64,000 nt of DNA from Voacanga thouarsii (Eukaryota; Streptophyta; Magnoliopsida; Gentianales; Apocynaceae), in contig JANUWF010001467.1 in the NCBI GenBank assembly GCA_026120185.1, positions 248,001-312,000 on the forward strand. Direction: 5' to 3'. This document shows, piece by piece, positions 12,614-25,400 of the stretch (the first letter of the stretch is position 1; the number at the start of each line of letters is the position of its first letter). The notes under the pieces are model-generated. The model saw only the letters and a list, made by a program, of their open reading frames with translations. It searched no databases and was not told the DNA's origin. The translations under genes were made by a program, and so were the position numbers.

Positions 12614-13608
12614 CTGTCACAGGCCGACCTATGACGGGTCGTTCGCGTGGACATGACCTTGCCCACACCCAATCTTAACATCCAAGGTGGAGACGGAGCG
12701 CTCGTGTGTCCTTAGACTTGTCTAGGAAGCCGGAAGGACTAAACGTTCCTAAGCGTAATTGGCCACCGTCTATGATCGGGTCGAGTACCCCTAGGAACGT
12801 TTGTGTTCGTGCCATGGAGTGCCTAGCTAAGCTTGAAGACACCCGAACGTCCCAAACCAACGGCCCTCCCATAGGGCCATGTCAAGTGCCGAACACCCCT
12901 ACCAATGCCCAACGCCAGATAGTGCCGAGATCGTGCCGTGCACCCGCACTCCCCGCACCAGACCGTGCCGAGACCTTGCCGCATGCCCAACGCCAAACAG
13001 TGCCAAGATCATGCCGCATGCTCGCGTACTAACGCCTGATAGTGCCACATGCCCAGAGCCGGCCAGGGCCGTGTGCCAGCCCAGCACTAGCCGACGGCCA
13101 AAACCATCGACCCCTCCATTTTCTTATGTAAATGCCATGCATGTAAATTTTCATAGGTAGATTCCATGTACTTTGCTCTATAGAAAATCGGCAAACTTTT
13201 CCCACCCCCTCAGAAAGATGGAGTCTACTGCTGGAAATGGGAAAAGTTTACCGTGTCTATTATAGGGGATGTACAAAAACAAGATCGGGTAGAAGCAAAC
13301 AAAGTCGGTTGTAATCATTGGTGTTCCCCCCACTAATACACATTGTAAATACTTTGTATAAGCTTTTTATAAATGAAATGAGTTTTTCCAAGCAAGCAAG
13401 TGTCGGTTAAGTGCCGTTTTCTGTCGTTTTTACATCGTTCATTGACGCTTTCCATCGTTTTCATAGCGAACCACTGTGAATCCATTCGAGCTCACTAAAA
13501 GCATTCAAACAAGGTTAGAAAAGGCCGGTGTGACGTTGGCTCGGGCCTAGCCAAGTCACAGGCATCACGGTTAGTCTAAGTGCTAGAAGACAACCCATGA
13601 TAGTGCCA
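12614..13608. mobile_element. GC-rich insertion interrupting the tandem array (possible solo LTR)
   Basis: One array unit stops after CAATCCTTGG and resumes at AGGGGGAAAAAATAATGAAT. The intervening segment of about 1 kb is far richer in GC, starts TGCTGTCACAGG and ends GATAGTGCCA. The ends are TG...CA and mutually inverted apart from transitions. Inside are imperfect repeats of a GCCGAGA/GTGCCG-type module at about 12890-13060, a palindrome around GGCTCGGGCCTAGCC at 13535, and a TATAAGC..TATAAA region near 13360. I could not find a matching target duplication, so the class is open. Confidence 0.5.
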
Positions 13609-14060
13609 AGGGGGAAAAAATAATGAATAAATAAATTCCCACCCCCAATCAAGTTGGCTAGAGCTCCAACTAAAGCTCAAATTCTTGCCTAGGGTTGGAG
13701 TTGGCAACCAAATTCATAGCACAACGATTCAGCACATTGTCGGCCATGGTAGTGGTTTGCAGCAAGGAAGTGGGTGCAACCACATATTAATCATTATGTT
13801 GATATTCATCTTTTGTTTTTTCTTCTAATCTATTTGATCAATGATGATGAAATTATGTTGGATGGTTGAGATGGTGGTTGTATATAGCTTATGTTAGGTC
13901 CAAATCCCCAAAACTGAAAAGAACAATGAATAAACAACCTCCAAATCGAGTCCGTCCAAACTTCAACCAAAGATTCTTGCCTAGTGTTGAAATTGGTGAC
14001 CAAATTCGCAGCCCACTTGCTATGCAATGAAGGTCGTTGTCTATAACACCCTCCGTGAAG
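13609..14060. repeat. Further units of the 350-390 bp repeat
   Basis: After the insertion the unit continues (AATGAATAAATAAATTCCC, AATCAAGTTGGC, CTCCAACTAAAGC). A further copy follows, with markers ATTAATCATTATGTTGAT at 13784, TCTAATCTATTTGATC at 13823 and GGATGGTTGAGATGG at 13859. More diverged than the first copies. Confidence 0.65.
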
Positions 14061-16020
14061 AAGATTCTAGGGAAAGTTAAGAGGAAGGAAACCATAGAAT
14101 TAAGGTTTTGATTTTTTTACACTTCATTACTCATTAACAAGGCCCAAAATTAAGAAATGTTCAGTTTAACTAGTGGAAGTTATTCGCAAGAGACAAAAAA
14201 ATTTGAAGGAACCTGGTGACCACTAACCCTAACTATGGTTAGGCAAATATAAACCATGATTAGCAAACGTTGTTAAGGGAAGGAAAAGGAGATAGTAAGG
14301 GCCACTCGTTAATTAACATGACGAAAAAGGAAATCATGAGAAAGGAGAAAAAGATGAAAGAAATAATTCAATTATTCGTTAAAAGGGGTGAGAAGTAGCT
14401 TAGGCTTTAATTTGAACAAAATCCAACAAGGTAAGTTCAAGGCAAAATTCCCAAAAAATATGCCATTTAACGTGTAGAATTCATTTTTGGAATAAAAACT
14501 GTTAAAGGTTGATATGATTAGTAGGGTTAACCACTGTTACTTTAAGGTTAACCATGGTTAATTGACCTAACTAGGGGACTACCTTGCTTAATGTGATCTA
14601 ATTAACCCTAAGAAGAGTTCAAAAAAACTTTATCATAATTAGGGAAGATTATAGAGGAATTAGAGACCAATCACCATGATCATGATTATGTTCATTCATG
14701 CTTTTATATTGTAATATGCAACCATACAAAGCCAATTTGACCTTCACATGTTAGTTCATGATGTGTAGTTGTTAACACGACCATCATTTCTTAAATATGA
14801 ACATTTGTAGCAAGAGTTTTACGCCTTTGTTGTGTAAAACTAGAGAATGCGGTAATGAGATTGTAATAGAGCTGACTTGATATGCCTATATCTTCCTCAT
14901 TAGTTGTCCATTTTAATTGATTCTTGATACTAAAATTATGTTCAAGATCTGAAAAGATAGTATCCTCATTTATTGAATTTTGACATAGATAATAATGGAT
15001 TCAAGCTTTTGAAATTTATTGTTAATTTCTAATTCCTATAATAGCACATAGAAGCATTTCATTAACGTGTGTGTGAATGTGATTATCTCAGTATCAATTG
15101 GAAGGAGTTAAAATGTGCAAGGAAAAAGATGTCTATGAGCCCAATGTGGACTTACTCATAAATACAAGGTGAGTTCCACTACTTTACAAAACAGCATTTT
15201 GACAATTGGTGTTTTTAATATGTTTAGACTTGAGCTTTTTCCTAAAGGAAGAGAGAACTAAGTTTACGGACTTGGCAAACAGATGACGTCAACTACCGAC
15301 GGAGAAATTATCGAATTGGGCTTTGTAACCGCCAAGATAAGATTGAGTGCTGAATTCGGACTTTGGCACAGACATACCATCAATGGCCGAAGGCAAAGTC
15401 CATTCCGGATGGGCTTTGCACGGAAGTGGACCTTCTACAGAGAGAAGTGCCTACTTCTACTTGATTATTGGACATTTGTTTTAACTTGTTGAAAAATCAC
15501 AAGCTCCTGAATGTTTTGTCATACAAGAAGAAGTGAATTTATACATAACTTTCATTTCAAGAACAAAACTTGTTTGTTTGGAATGCTTCAATCGCGTACA
15601 CGAAGCTCACTGAGCTTTGCTCATACATTTAATAACCATGTCCCAACAAGTTTTCAAAAGATCTCAGAGAACTACTGTTGAAAGGACTCGTCATTCTAAC
15701 CCGAAATTCTTAGCACCATGTATAATTAGTACAAAAGTGGTCTGGAAGTAAAACTTGCAATTCTTTCATATAGTCCTTTAAAGGCTAGTTTTGTATTGCG
15801 ATGAGAACTGGATTTTTTTTTCACTACATCAAAGTTGTATTTACCCTTTGAAAGATTATTCAAGTTCAAAATTTTCTTCCGCTACTACGTTATTTTAACC
15901 TAAGTGTATGATTTGCAAGTTATAAAGACCCCCTTGTTTGGAGTACAGACGGGACAACACCCTAAACACTACATATTGCATGTTTATTTGGTACAAGGTG
16001 TTACATTGTCAGCCATTGCT
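14061..16020. other. No recognised gene
   Basis: AT-rich until 15.2 kb. The block 15270-15470 is GC-balanced and open for 69 codons on the plus strand, but it has no motif I recognise and no supporting exon structure. Confidence 0.4.
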
Positions 16021-16385
16021 ACGACGAGCTGCAAGACGTAGGTACAACCATAGATTCAATCACAATGTTGATTTTCATCTATCCTTCTCTTCTGATTGAC
16101 AATGATGAAATGATGTTGGATGGTTGAGATGTGAATATATAACTTCCCCCTCCAAATCAATTAAGTCTGAACTCCAACTGAAGCCTTAGATTCTCACCAA
16201 GGTGACCAAATTCATAGCATGGCTTCTTGCTTTTTGTGCAGCGGACACTATCGGCCTTCACCCTGATGTGTTGCAAGGCCTGGGTGCTATCAAGACATTT
16301 GCAAAGCCAAGGTGCCTAGTGACCAAGTTTGTAGCGTAACGACTCGCTTGCTATACATAGAAGGACATTGCCAGTCCTGGCCTAG
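16021..16385. repeat. Outlying copies of the 350-390 bp repeat
   Basis: Contains GATTCAATCACAATGTTGAT (16049), TGATGTTGGATGGTTGAGAT (16110) and CCTCCAAATCAATTAAG, followed by a second partial unit (GTGACCAAGTTTGTAGCG at 16319). This places the repeat family about 2 kb beyond the main array. Confidence 0.6.
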
Positions 16386-19300
16386 TATGTGTACTACAGG
16401 GACATGGGGGCTCCATCAGGGACTTACGTACCCAATGCTCGCCTAATGTTAAGATTAGCAATCGAATTTGTAGCACCTCCCAATTGTTGTGAGCTTAGCT
16501 CGAACCAAGCTAGGGCTCAATACCTTAATTTTGAACCAGGCCCAAGCTATCTCACAGAGATTCATAAATAGGGCAATCAATGACATTAAGATGCTTCCTG
16601 TTGTCGAACCTGTCCTTCCATAAATCCACAACTTCTTTACAATGCCAACCAACTAGTATAATTACAAAAGATGGATTGTTCAAGACAATATGATTCGTCA
16701 CATGAAGCTTGCATTTCTAGATCTCTCGTAAAGCCAATGATTTTCCAAAGTTCTTATGCCATTAATTCTAAGTAATTATTAATTGAAGTCACACTAGTTA
16801 TGATGCATACATAGGATTGAATGATCTCATGATGAAGAGTAGGATTATTATCCCATTAATGCACCTAGATGAGAATAAATTTAGCATACATTCCTTGCCC
16901 ATCATTAGACACAAATCTACGCATCTTGGTGATAACTTGCACACACTAGAAATTTTTAGTCATTATGACATGTCATCCAACATAAACAAAACATATAAGA
17001 ACACTCTCAAAAGGAAATTGGCCCCCAGCATGCTTAGTTCCTAGATTCCTTATCACGTGACATTTCATCCAATGTAATCTAGTACTCAACCAAACAAGTC
17101 CTTAAAGAGTATAACAAGATCACTCTTTTTAAGTGTCGACTTTGATTTTCCACTCATCACAAAATATTTGGCCATGATATTAGCAAATGTGTATCTTCAA
17201 AAGCCATCTAGTTCCGGTTAGACCACACCAACTTAAATCACTTTGCATTCCTACTAAATGTATATAGTACTTGAAACTGCTAATTTTTTCACACTGTCCA
17301 CATCCTTATTTTACACCACCACATTTTTCCACTAGGAGGGAAGGCACAAAAGGCAAAAACAATCACAAAACTGACCCGATTTCTAAATATCCCCAACGGC
17401 CCTCCAAAATCCCAAATAAGCTTCTAAACAAAAAAACTAGAAACATCTCAACTCCTTAATCTAAACCCTCAACAATTAACTCATTCACTTCAAAAACTCC
17501 TCAACCCCCTACATCTTTGCTAAGTTAACGCATAAAGAAAGAAGATGCCTCTTTCTCTACCCTAGAGAGAAGCCTTTGTCATGAACACAAGTACTAGCCT
17601 TGTCAAAGAAACCATGTCCCTCCATAGATCATTGCAAAATGAAGCTAATTATTCTCAATGTTTCAAGATTAGTACATGCAAATTGTAAGCCCTCAACTGC
17701 TTAATGATGTAATATGTGGGTACTATAGAATTATCAACATCCTAAATCTATGTACATTTGAAAAAGGTCCAAGAGAAATCTAAGGTCATACCATATCCTT
17801 GGTCATATCTTAAAAGGTAATGTTGCAAGGTAAAGCTGCATACACATTAACTACACACTCAAAAGATACCCACATTGCATAGTCAATATTTGCATGGTAG
17901 GCTCCATATAGCTGAAGAAATCACTCTCTCAAAGTGGAAATCTTAATAGAGCATTAGCTTTTCTTTTAAACCACAAGACCAATATACAATTTTTCTCCTC
18001 AAACATTAAATATTAGGCATCATCCATTGTATCTACTTGAATCAACCAAATACACATTGGGCAATGATTCCACAACAGTGTATTTTAGAGCTTTACTTGA
18101 ATTACTATCATCATCTACTAAAATGTTCCTCATTTATCAAATTAACTCCACTTAAAGTGTACCTTATTAACACATTCTTCTCCCTTCTTAACAATGGCTC
18201 TCACTCCAAATACTCTTTCCATTATAGCCCTCTTTTTCCACAAATCGTCATTACTAGTTATCTATACTCTTTTTAATGTGCATGTGACTCCAAAAAATTG
18301 TTGATCTTGACTTGTGAATGGTTCATATCAACAAGCTTCTTTCAACCCAAGAACCATGAAAATTTCCCAATTGAAGAAAGTAACTTAACAGGCTTTGAAT
18401 GAATGGTAGAGGCATCCCATCCATATGGACTCCCGAGTCAGAACTACAATGGCTAAAAACACCTTATTCGAAGGTTTTTCAAAGATGACTTAAATGAGGT
18501 ATTAGGCTTTTCAACAATTGCTCCATAGCTCTTGCTTCAAACCAATCTAGAGCATATTCCTTTCCAAATCGGGCCTTCTCTTCTTCCAAAATCACAAGCT
18601 GCAATCTCTAATCCTAATACAAATCACTACCTTCATAGTTTCACAACCAATCATTGGCCAAGTTACTACTTACTACCATTCTGCTTTATGTTGGTACAAA
18701 GCATAACCAAATGCATGGCGGACTTCGCAATGGTAAAAGAATTGAGCATGTGCAACCATTAAACCAAATACGCTTGATCTAGATCCTAGCCAGTAGTTTT
18801 AACCAAAGCACTTACATACAGCTATAGTGCAATCAAAAACACCATATACACTTCATCTGGTGCTCACTGCATAAAATAAACATCCATAATACTAGACACA
18901 CAAACTGTTCATATCAAGTTGTAGCACTAAGCTAATGTCAACATCCTTGGGAACTCTTTGCATGGGAAAACTGGTACCCATACATTTATGCATGTAATAC
19001 GCACAGAGAGAGAGAGAGAGATTTCCAACTTAACAGCAACACCAAGCTAATACGCATTTATAAACATCAGAAGATATCAAGGGTTGTCAAACATAGTATA
19101 CCCAACAAGCTCTCTCAAGTCTACGCATCCTTCTTCTGAAATAGAAAATGTTGAGAAACTGAGTGAGCAAAGGGGTGAAACAAACTATACTAAACAAATA
19201 GAAAATCTTTCAAAATAAATGTTGATTGAAGGGGAGAAATTACACTTGATATCCACCCAAAAAGTAAAAACACTTGTAATCTACAAAACGCAAGAAAACA

Positions 19301-19790
19301 TAATTATCCCTAAAAAATAGAGTTAACACGAGCAAAATTATACCTCATACCACTCTTTTAGAAAAATTAACATCCAGGATTCCCAAATTTTTGTTTCTTT
19401 ATTATCAAAAGTCTTACTAATAAGCTCATACTTGAATCTGATTAACCTGACAAACAAAACTAGCAGAATGAATGTATCTATTTATTTATCTTATTTCCAA
19501 CATGAATCACAGTTGCATGTGCTTCTTCTAGCCAAAAGAAAGGGGGCATAATCCACTTTTCCATTTTCCACATACTATTTCAATATATAAGCGGCGGCTG
19601 CCAATAGTTTCACAACCCTGAATTTCAGTTTCATAGATTGTTGAACTACTGCAACAGTTTCTTAGATTCTAATATGTTCCCTCTTTTTTCCTAGTCCTCT
19701 CTTTCCATGTGATTGAAGGAACAATACTAAGGGAAATTTTCATTAACCTTGTAAAACTAGTGACGTCAAGAACATCTCACCAGTGGTTGG
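16386..19790. other. No recognised gene
   Basis: Several frames of 60-79 codons occur, but none carries a family motif and they do not chain. A short (AG)n run lies at about 19003-19021. Parts may be heavily decayed transposon sequence; I could not identify it. Confidence 0.4.
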
Positions 19791-19949
19791 TATCAGATCA
19801 AAAAGGTAGGTGCCACTGACTTAGATGAAGCTCAAGTGGAGATGAGAAGATGCAAATGTTAAAGTATGAACTCTCCGAAAGGGAAGTACAAAAGGCTATG
19901 CTACGTTCATCGTTCCCTTTAATTCCAAACACAAAAAACCCTATATGTG

Positions 19950-20412
19950 TCAGTGCAGACCATAAAGAGTGAAAGTTTTGTCCTTCTCTTTTATATCCCA
20001 AACCCTTAGCATAGTTATCAAACAATGGGTAACTGCACTAAACCACAATTTAATGTTCCAAGTTAATACCATATTTCCACTAGAAGGCATGCCATAGTCA
20101 TCAGACAAAGGGTAATTGGCACTAAACCACAATTTAATGTTCCAAGTTGAAGGAGGTGAGAAAGCTTCTCCCTCAGACTTGCATGATCTAGATGCTTTGC
20201 CTTCTCCAGATGATTTTCTTTTGTCTTCAATCCCTCTTCTGGTTTGAAGGGAAGGTTCTTTTGAGGCAAGACCCGTCTGTGAACAATCTTCCTCCATACA
20301 TTCTGAAGGTGCTGTAATCAGTTCAGAACTGATACAGGGATTGGAGTCTAAATCTTCCTCAAAAATCCCAAGGGAAGTGGTAATGGTTGGAGCAGAGGAA
20401 AGATCAGATTAC
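19950..20412 (-). pseudogene. Unrecognised coding-like stretch with an internal duplication
   Basis: A minus-strand frame runs open from about 20412 to 19950, with coding-like codon choice and serine/lysine-rich composition (for example TSLGIFEEDLDSN, KRKSSGEGKASRSCKSEGE and PPSTWNIKLWF). The peptide TWNIKLWFSA occurs twice because a module of about 85 bp is tandemly duplicated at DNA level: CATAGTTATCAAACAATGGG at 20008 and CATAGTCATCAGACAAAGGG at 20092, each followed by CCACAATTTAATGTTCCAAG. I do not recognise the family. It could be an exon of a lost gene or a transduplicated fragment. No start codon context or splice partners could be fixed. Confidence 0.35.
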
Positions 20413-20581
20413 GCTTTCACCCTCAAATAACAAAACTAGGAACCAAACTAGGGTAGAGTTAGGGGTGCGCTTCGCATTCCTCTCTTCCCATTAGGCTAGG
20501 GCAGTGAGCTCAATTCCGTTCACAAGTAGCTCCTAAGAAAGCATTGATGAAGAAATGTGGTTATAAAAGAAATTTATATAA

Positions 20582-21117
20582 GGGTAAAATATGCTAACCA
20601 CCCTTGAACTTTCACAAATTTTTATTTCTACCCTCAAACTTTAAAATATGTGATTTTAGCCCTCAAATTTTTGAAACACCTAAAAAAATAACCCTTTCAA
20701 CAATAAAAGCTCAAATACAATACAAAATCACCAGATTTTAGCTCTCATTTCCCCATTTTTTATTTTTAAAATATTATTCTTCAACTTTAATCTCGCTCTC
20801 TTCTCTTCAAATTTCTTCATTTATCAACAATTATTTTAAGAACTAACTTCAAACATTTTATGCCACTCAATAATCTTGAGATTACTCTTTCACACTTTTT
20901 CGAATCTAACCATACAACATTGTGAGAGTTAAGTGAATGAAAATACCTATAAAATAAGTCATGTGATGAACTTCCGTGAGCACTTAATAGTTTTAATTGA
21001 TGGAAGAGCTACTTTTTAGATGTTTTAAAAGTTCGGAGGCTAAAATTACACATTTTAAAATTCGATGGTGGAAATCAAAATTTGTGAAAGTTCAAAGGTA
21101 GCTGACACATTTTGCCG
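20582..21117. mobile_element. Mutator-type MITE with TIRs of about 110 bp
   Basis: The left arm (GGGTAAAATATGCTAACC, then CCTTGAACTTTCACAAATTT, TTTAAAATATGTGATTTTAG) is matched in inverse by the right arm (CTAAAATTACACATTTTAAA, AAATTTGTGAAAGTTCAAAG, GACACATTTTGCCG). Flanking 9-mers TTTATATAA (20573-20581) and TTTATGTAG (21118-21126) agree at 7 of 9 positions, consistent with a Mutator 9-bp target duplication. The interior holds no gene. Confidence 0.7.
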
Positions 21118-22400
21118 TTTATGTAGCTATAGAAGGAATCCGCAGTTGATTCAGAGTAGGTTTTGCCTATTCAAATACTAGCTTTCAAGTGAACTCATGG
21201 GACTTCCCAAAGGGTACAGTGTAGGTTTATTCTCTCCCTCATCTTATAGTTCTCGGTAGAGCTTTCACTTAGAAGGAAGGCCTATGCCCGCTTCCTTTCC
21301 TCTTCGGATTCCTATTATGATTATCCAGGCTATGATTTTCCTCTGCGAGGAGAACTTTTCTAGGCAAGAGAAAGTATATAGTAACTCAAGACCATGAGAG
21401 ATTTACATCTAACGAATATAGTTAACTCCATATATCCACTAGAAGTGCTGCATGTCATTCCTTATCTCTACAAGTAACCTAATACCTGTTTTCTTTTGCT
21501 TTGTTTAAATTTAACAGCGTAGGTAATGGAAGAGGAAAGAACAAAAAGGAATATTTTATTTGCTTAAATAACATAGTCGCTATTCTGGATGGTTTCCCTT
21601 TCACTACACTTCTACTTTTAGCATTTTAAGGAAGCCCCTAAGTTACATCAGTGGAAGAAAACCCCATTTCGAAGAAGCACCCACCGAAAACAACATTTGC
21701 TTATCAAAGATTTAAAGCTAGAAGTGCGATATTAAATTTTCAAAATGACCTTTAGAAGGAAGGGCTTTTATTTAGTTTTTCAATTATAACAGAGAGAGGG
21801 GGTTGGATGGGTGGGAAACAAATGAGAAAAGACAGAAAAAAAATTAAAGAGAGAAAAAGTTCTACTGCAGCCTATTAACAACCCCCCCCCCCCCACCCCC
21901 AAAAAAAAAGCATCATAAAGGGAAAGAGGAAGACCCAATGCGGAAGTCTACGACCAGCATAGCAGCAAGAAAATATGTTGCACAACCCTATCACATACAG
22001 TTAATTTTCACATATCAAAATTTTCACCTCCCAGAAGAATCTCCTTGCTCCAACGTCCATCCTCACAGGAACAGGACAAACATTCCTACCACAAAATGAA
22101 GCCAAAGCACCATCACACGGGATTTCGAAAATGCTCACCAGAAGAATTTTTCCAAATAGAGTTTCTCTAATGGAACTTGAATAGCATAGAGTGCATGACA
22201 ATATTGATAATACTGCACTAAAAGTTTTAAAAGCATAAATCCCTCATATTCAAAAATTCAGAAGATTCAACTTGTTATCTATAGCATAGGAGAAATAAAA
22301 CAAGCCAATATTCATCACCAGATAACAGCAGTTCATTTGTGGGACATAATGGAAGAAAATGTACTATGAAGAGAAACAAGATATAAGCACTTACACATTC
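21118..22400. other. 3' flank of the Agenet gene
   Basis: No coding sequence recognised. A C-run at about 21883-21900 (14 C, then ACCCCC) followed by an A-run would form G-rich structure on the minus strand. The 3' UTR and polyadenylation site of the Agenet transcript should lie here but cannot be placed exactly. Confidence 0.4.
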
Positions 22401-22408
22401 TTAAGAAC

Positions 22409-25400
22409 TCATTTTGGAACGGATGGTGCGCGGTGTTCAACAAACCTCCACGAATGTTCTACAGCGTTTGAAAGAGGAATCCTGACTCCTAAAAGTCCCT
22501 TAAGCCATCTAATCTTATTTGCAAGTTCCTCCAAATCAATAACCGCAGCTTCTAATGTCTCTGAATGGAAAGAGTTCAAAGAATTCCCTCCAGCTCTCAA
22601 CTTCTTCAGTGGACGACTAGGATTGGACAGGTCTTTTTCAACAATGTCACCCAAAACTTCATCAGAACCACCCCTAACATGCAAAGAAGAATTGTTCTCT
22701 TCGCAAATTGTTTTCTCAGCACAATTATCTTCCGGCACCAAATTTGTATTTCTTCCAGTTGTTCCTGTCAGAATCGAGGGTTCTTCCAGCTTCTCACTTG
22801 ATCCAGAGATTTTATCCAAAGCTGCTAATGACTTCATAGGAACAGGAGAAGAAAGAGTTGGAGTAGATGGTAATCTATCTGCAACACAACCATCACTTGC
22901 TATCCTGACAGAAGGCAACTGAAATCCTGTACTGTACCCACCAGCATTTTGATCTAAATCAAGTTCATTCAATGAAAAGAAAAGAACCAAGTAAGACAGC
23001 ATATGGTTAAATGAAAAAGCAGAAACATTGCTTCAACAGAACAAGGATTTACTTTTTCTTCAAAAGAGAACTTGGTATATTAAAAAAGTGATTCTACGCA
23101 AGATCGATACCCATGAGTTGCATGGGAATGATAGAGCCAGTCTCTGACTACAGCTAAAACCAGAACAGAAAATTCTATCACATTGTTTTTCATACTTAAA
23201 AGAATTATTGCATTTGGTAATACATAGAGAAAGGACATACAGAAAATGAATAGCCTACTTTTGGTCTAATTTCCATTCAAGTAGATCCTGATGAAATCAG
23301 GCATTGGCCAAAAAGATAGCAAGTTCTTAAGTTTTCCATATCCTAATAAAATACAACAAAGAACACACTATAGCAAAGAGGCAAAGTTAGAGCAAGTCAT
23401 TTTCAGCCGGAGGAGAAAACATTTTGCTTCATTTGAAACATTTAGAACAAAAAGAATGCCTTTCATCACAAGTACCTAAGCACAAACTCTTCCCATAAAA
23501 CACTCTGCAGTACTTTTAGAAATCAAAGGTGTACGATTCAGCTTTCAACTCATTAACTTCCTATTTTGTTGCAACTCACTAGCTCTAAATAAGAAATATT
23601 ATGGTGTTTTACATTCATTCTCTTATTCGTTTCATGAAACAATATTTGGGATGTTTCTCCTGTGCTAGAAAATAATCTTAAATTTTATGTTTGATGGCAT
23701 GTATATCTAGATCCGGGAAACAAGTTTGATACATTTTCAGGGCAATATAAAACTCCCTTCCAAAACCTACAGTGGTAGTAATTCTCATATCAACCAAAAT
23801 TTAATTCTTTAATCGAGATTATTCAAGAAACTCGTAGGAATATGATAAGAAAGGATACGTGTCACAGACAAAACAGAACAGTTTACAAATAACAGCACCC
23901 CTTATTTACTTGCTGGCAAAAGAAATTAATACTCATTAATTTCTCCACAATTTACTACAAGTCAAAATCCCCAAATAATAAAGGGAATCATATGTTAAAA
24001 CAATAGATTTAAGCATTGCTCCATGCCAGGTTAGAGATCAAGATGAACAAATCTTGTTTCCCATTTCCAAGTCCAACCACTTATTACACTGCACAGAATT
24101 CTCCACAACCATCAAATAAGTATGTGGATACTGCACTTTCTAAAGTGACATTGAATGTCTAATCAAAAGGCAGTGCATGTAATCGAACAAATAGTCTGCC
24201 AAACCAAAATTTATCAAGGCCTATTTATGACTGTTAACTCATAAGCTATAAAATCTCTAGACCAAGCCATAAATCAACAGCATCATCTACATCCTCAACC
24301 ACAATCCAAAGAAAAACCACAGTAACGTATCTCAGGCACAATGTTGCATGTTGATCACAATACTTTAAAAAAGGACTCTATATCATATTTCAACACGTTT
24401 CTTACCTTGATTTACCGGATGAATAAGACGAGCACATTGATGACATTGTCCACCAACCTATAACAGGATTAACTAGTGAAGATAAGGATTTCATGAACTA
24501 TAAAAATTAAAGATTTCACAGGAAAAAGAAAGATAAATGAGTGCAAAACTGAAACAGAAGCAGCCTCCCGCAATCTGTGGTCATGCAACTAGGAAGACAA
24601 TTAGAGACTACCAATAGAGTAAGAAAATATCATAGATGATCTATTCAGTAGCAAAAACAGTCAAAGGATTGGAATCTGCATAGGAACTCATGGAAATAAA
24701 GGAGGACACTGGACAGATACAATTAGCAAAAAACAAGATACATAACGGGCAGAACAAAGTTCAACTCTAAGTTGAATGTTTGAACAAGTGCCTGTTTATT
24801 ACTATCTGGCCATCAAGGCAGTCAATAACCAGCAAATGTATACGAATAACTTGATCTCTTCCCCACCAGACAAAGAAATGAATGCCCTAATATCACTTAA
24901 ATAGCCGTGATCATACACTTAAAGGAAGAGAACAATCAAAATTCACATAAAGGATTGTTTAACAACTCAATTTATCGACAAGCCACCCATCCATTTTCCA
25001 TTTATTCTTTTTCCTGCATGAATGGTTGAACTGCAGGAAACTTTTCAAATTCCAGACATAGAGAAAATCAATGCTATACAGAAAGGATGCCCTAGTGCCA
25101 AACCAGCTTAATGACATAAATACATGGTATAAGTAATTTTTGTCTAATAACTTGCCCTAGGACATTCATTGGGCATAAGACATAGCAATTCATACAAACT
25201 AAATAAAGTTTCAAGAGAAATATCAAAAGCATGAGAAGTAGGGTCTAGCAAATTGGAAACATTGTATCACAGGAGATATGCAGACAGTAGAGATTGAAAA
25301 AGTGAATTCAGGAGGAGATGAAGAAAGCACCACAGAAGTAGGCACTCTCCAACCATATGTTGGAGACCAATCTAGGGAGGGGCGCAGATCTTCAAAAGAT

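Noticed and set aside
12219..13160. Overlapping open frames of 62-149 codons on both strands in the tandem array and GC-rich insert
   Set aside because: They follow repeat structure, shift with each unit and show no family motif.
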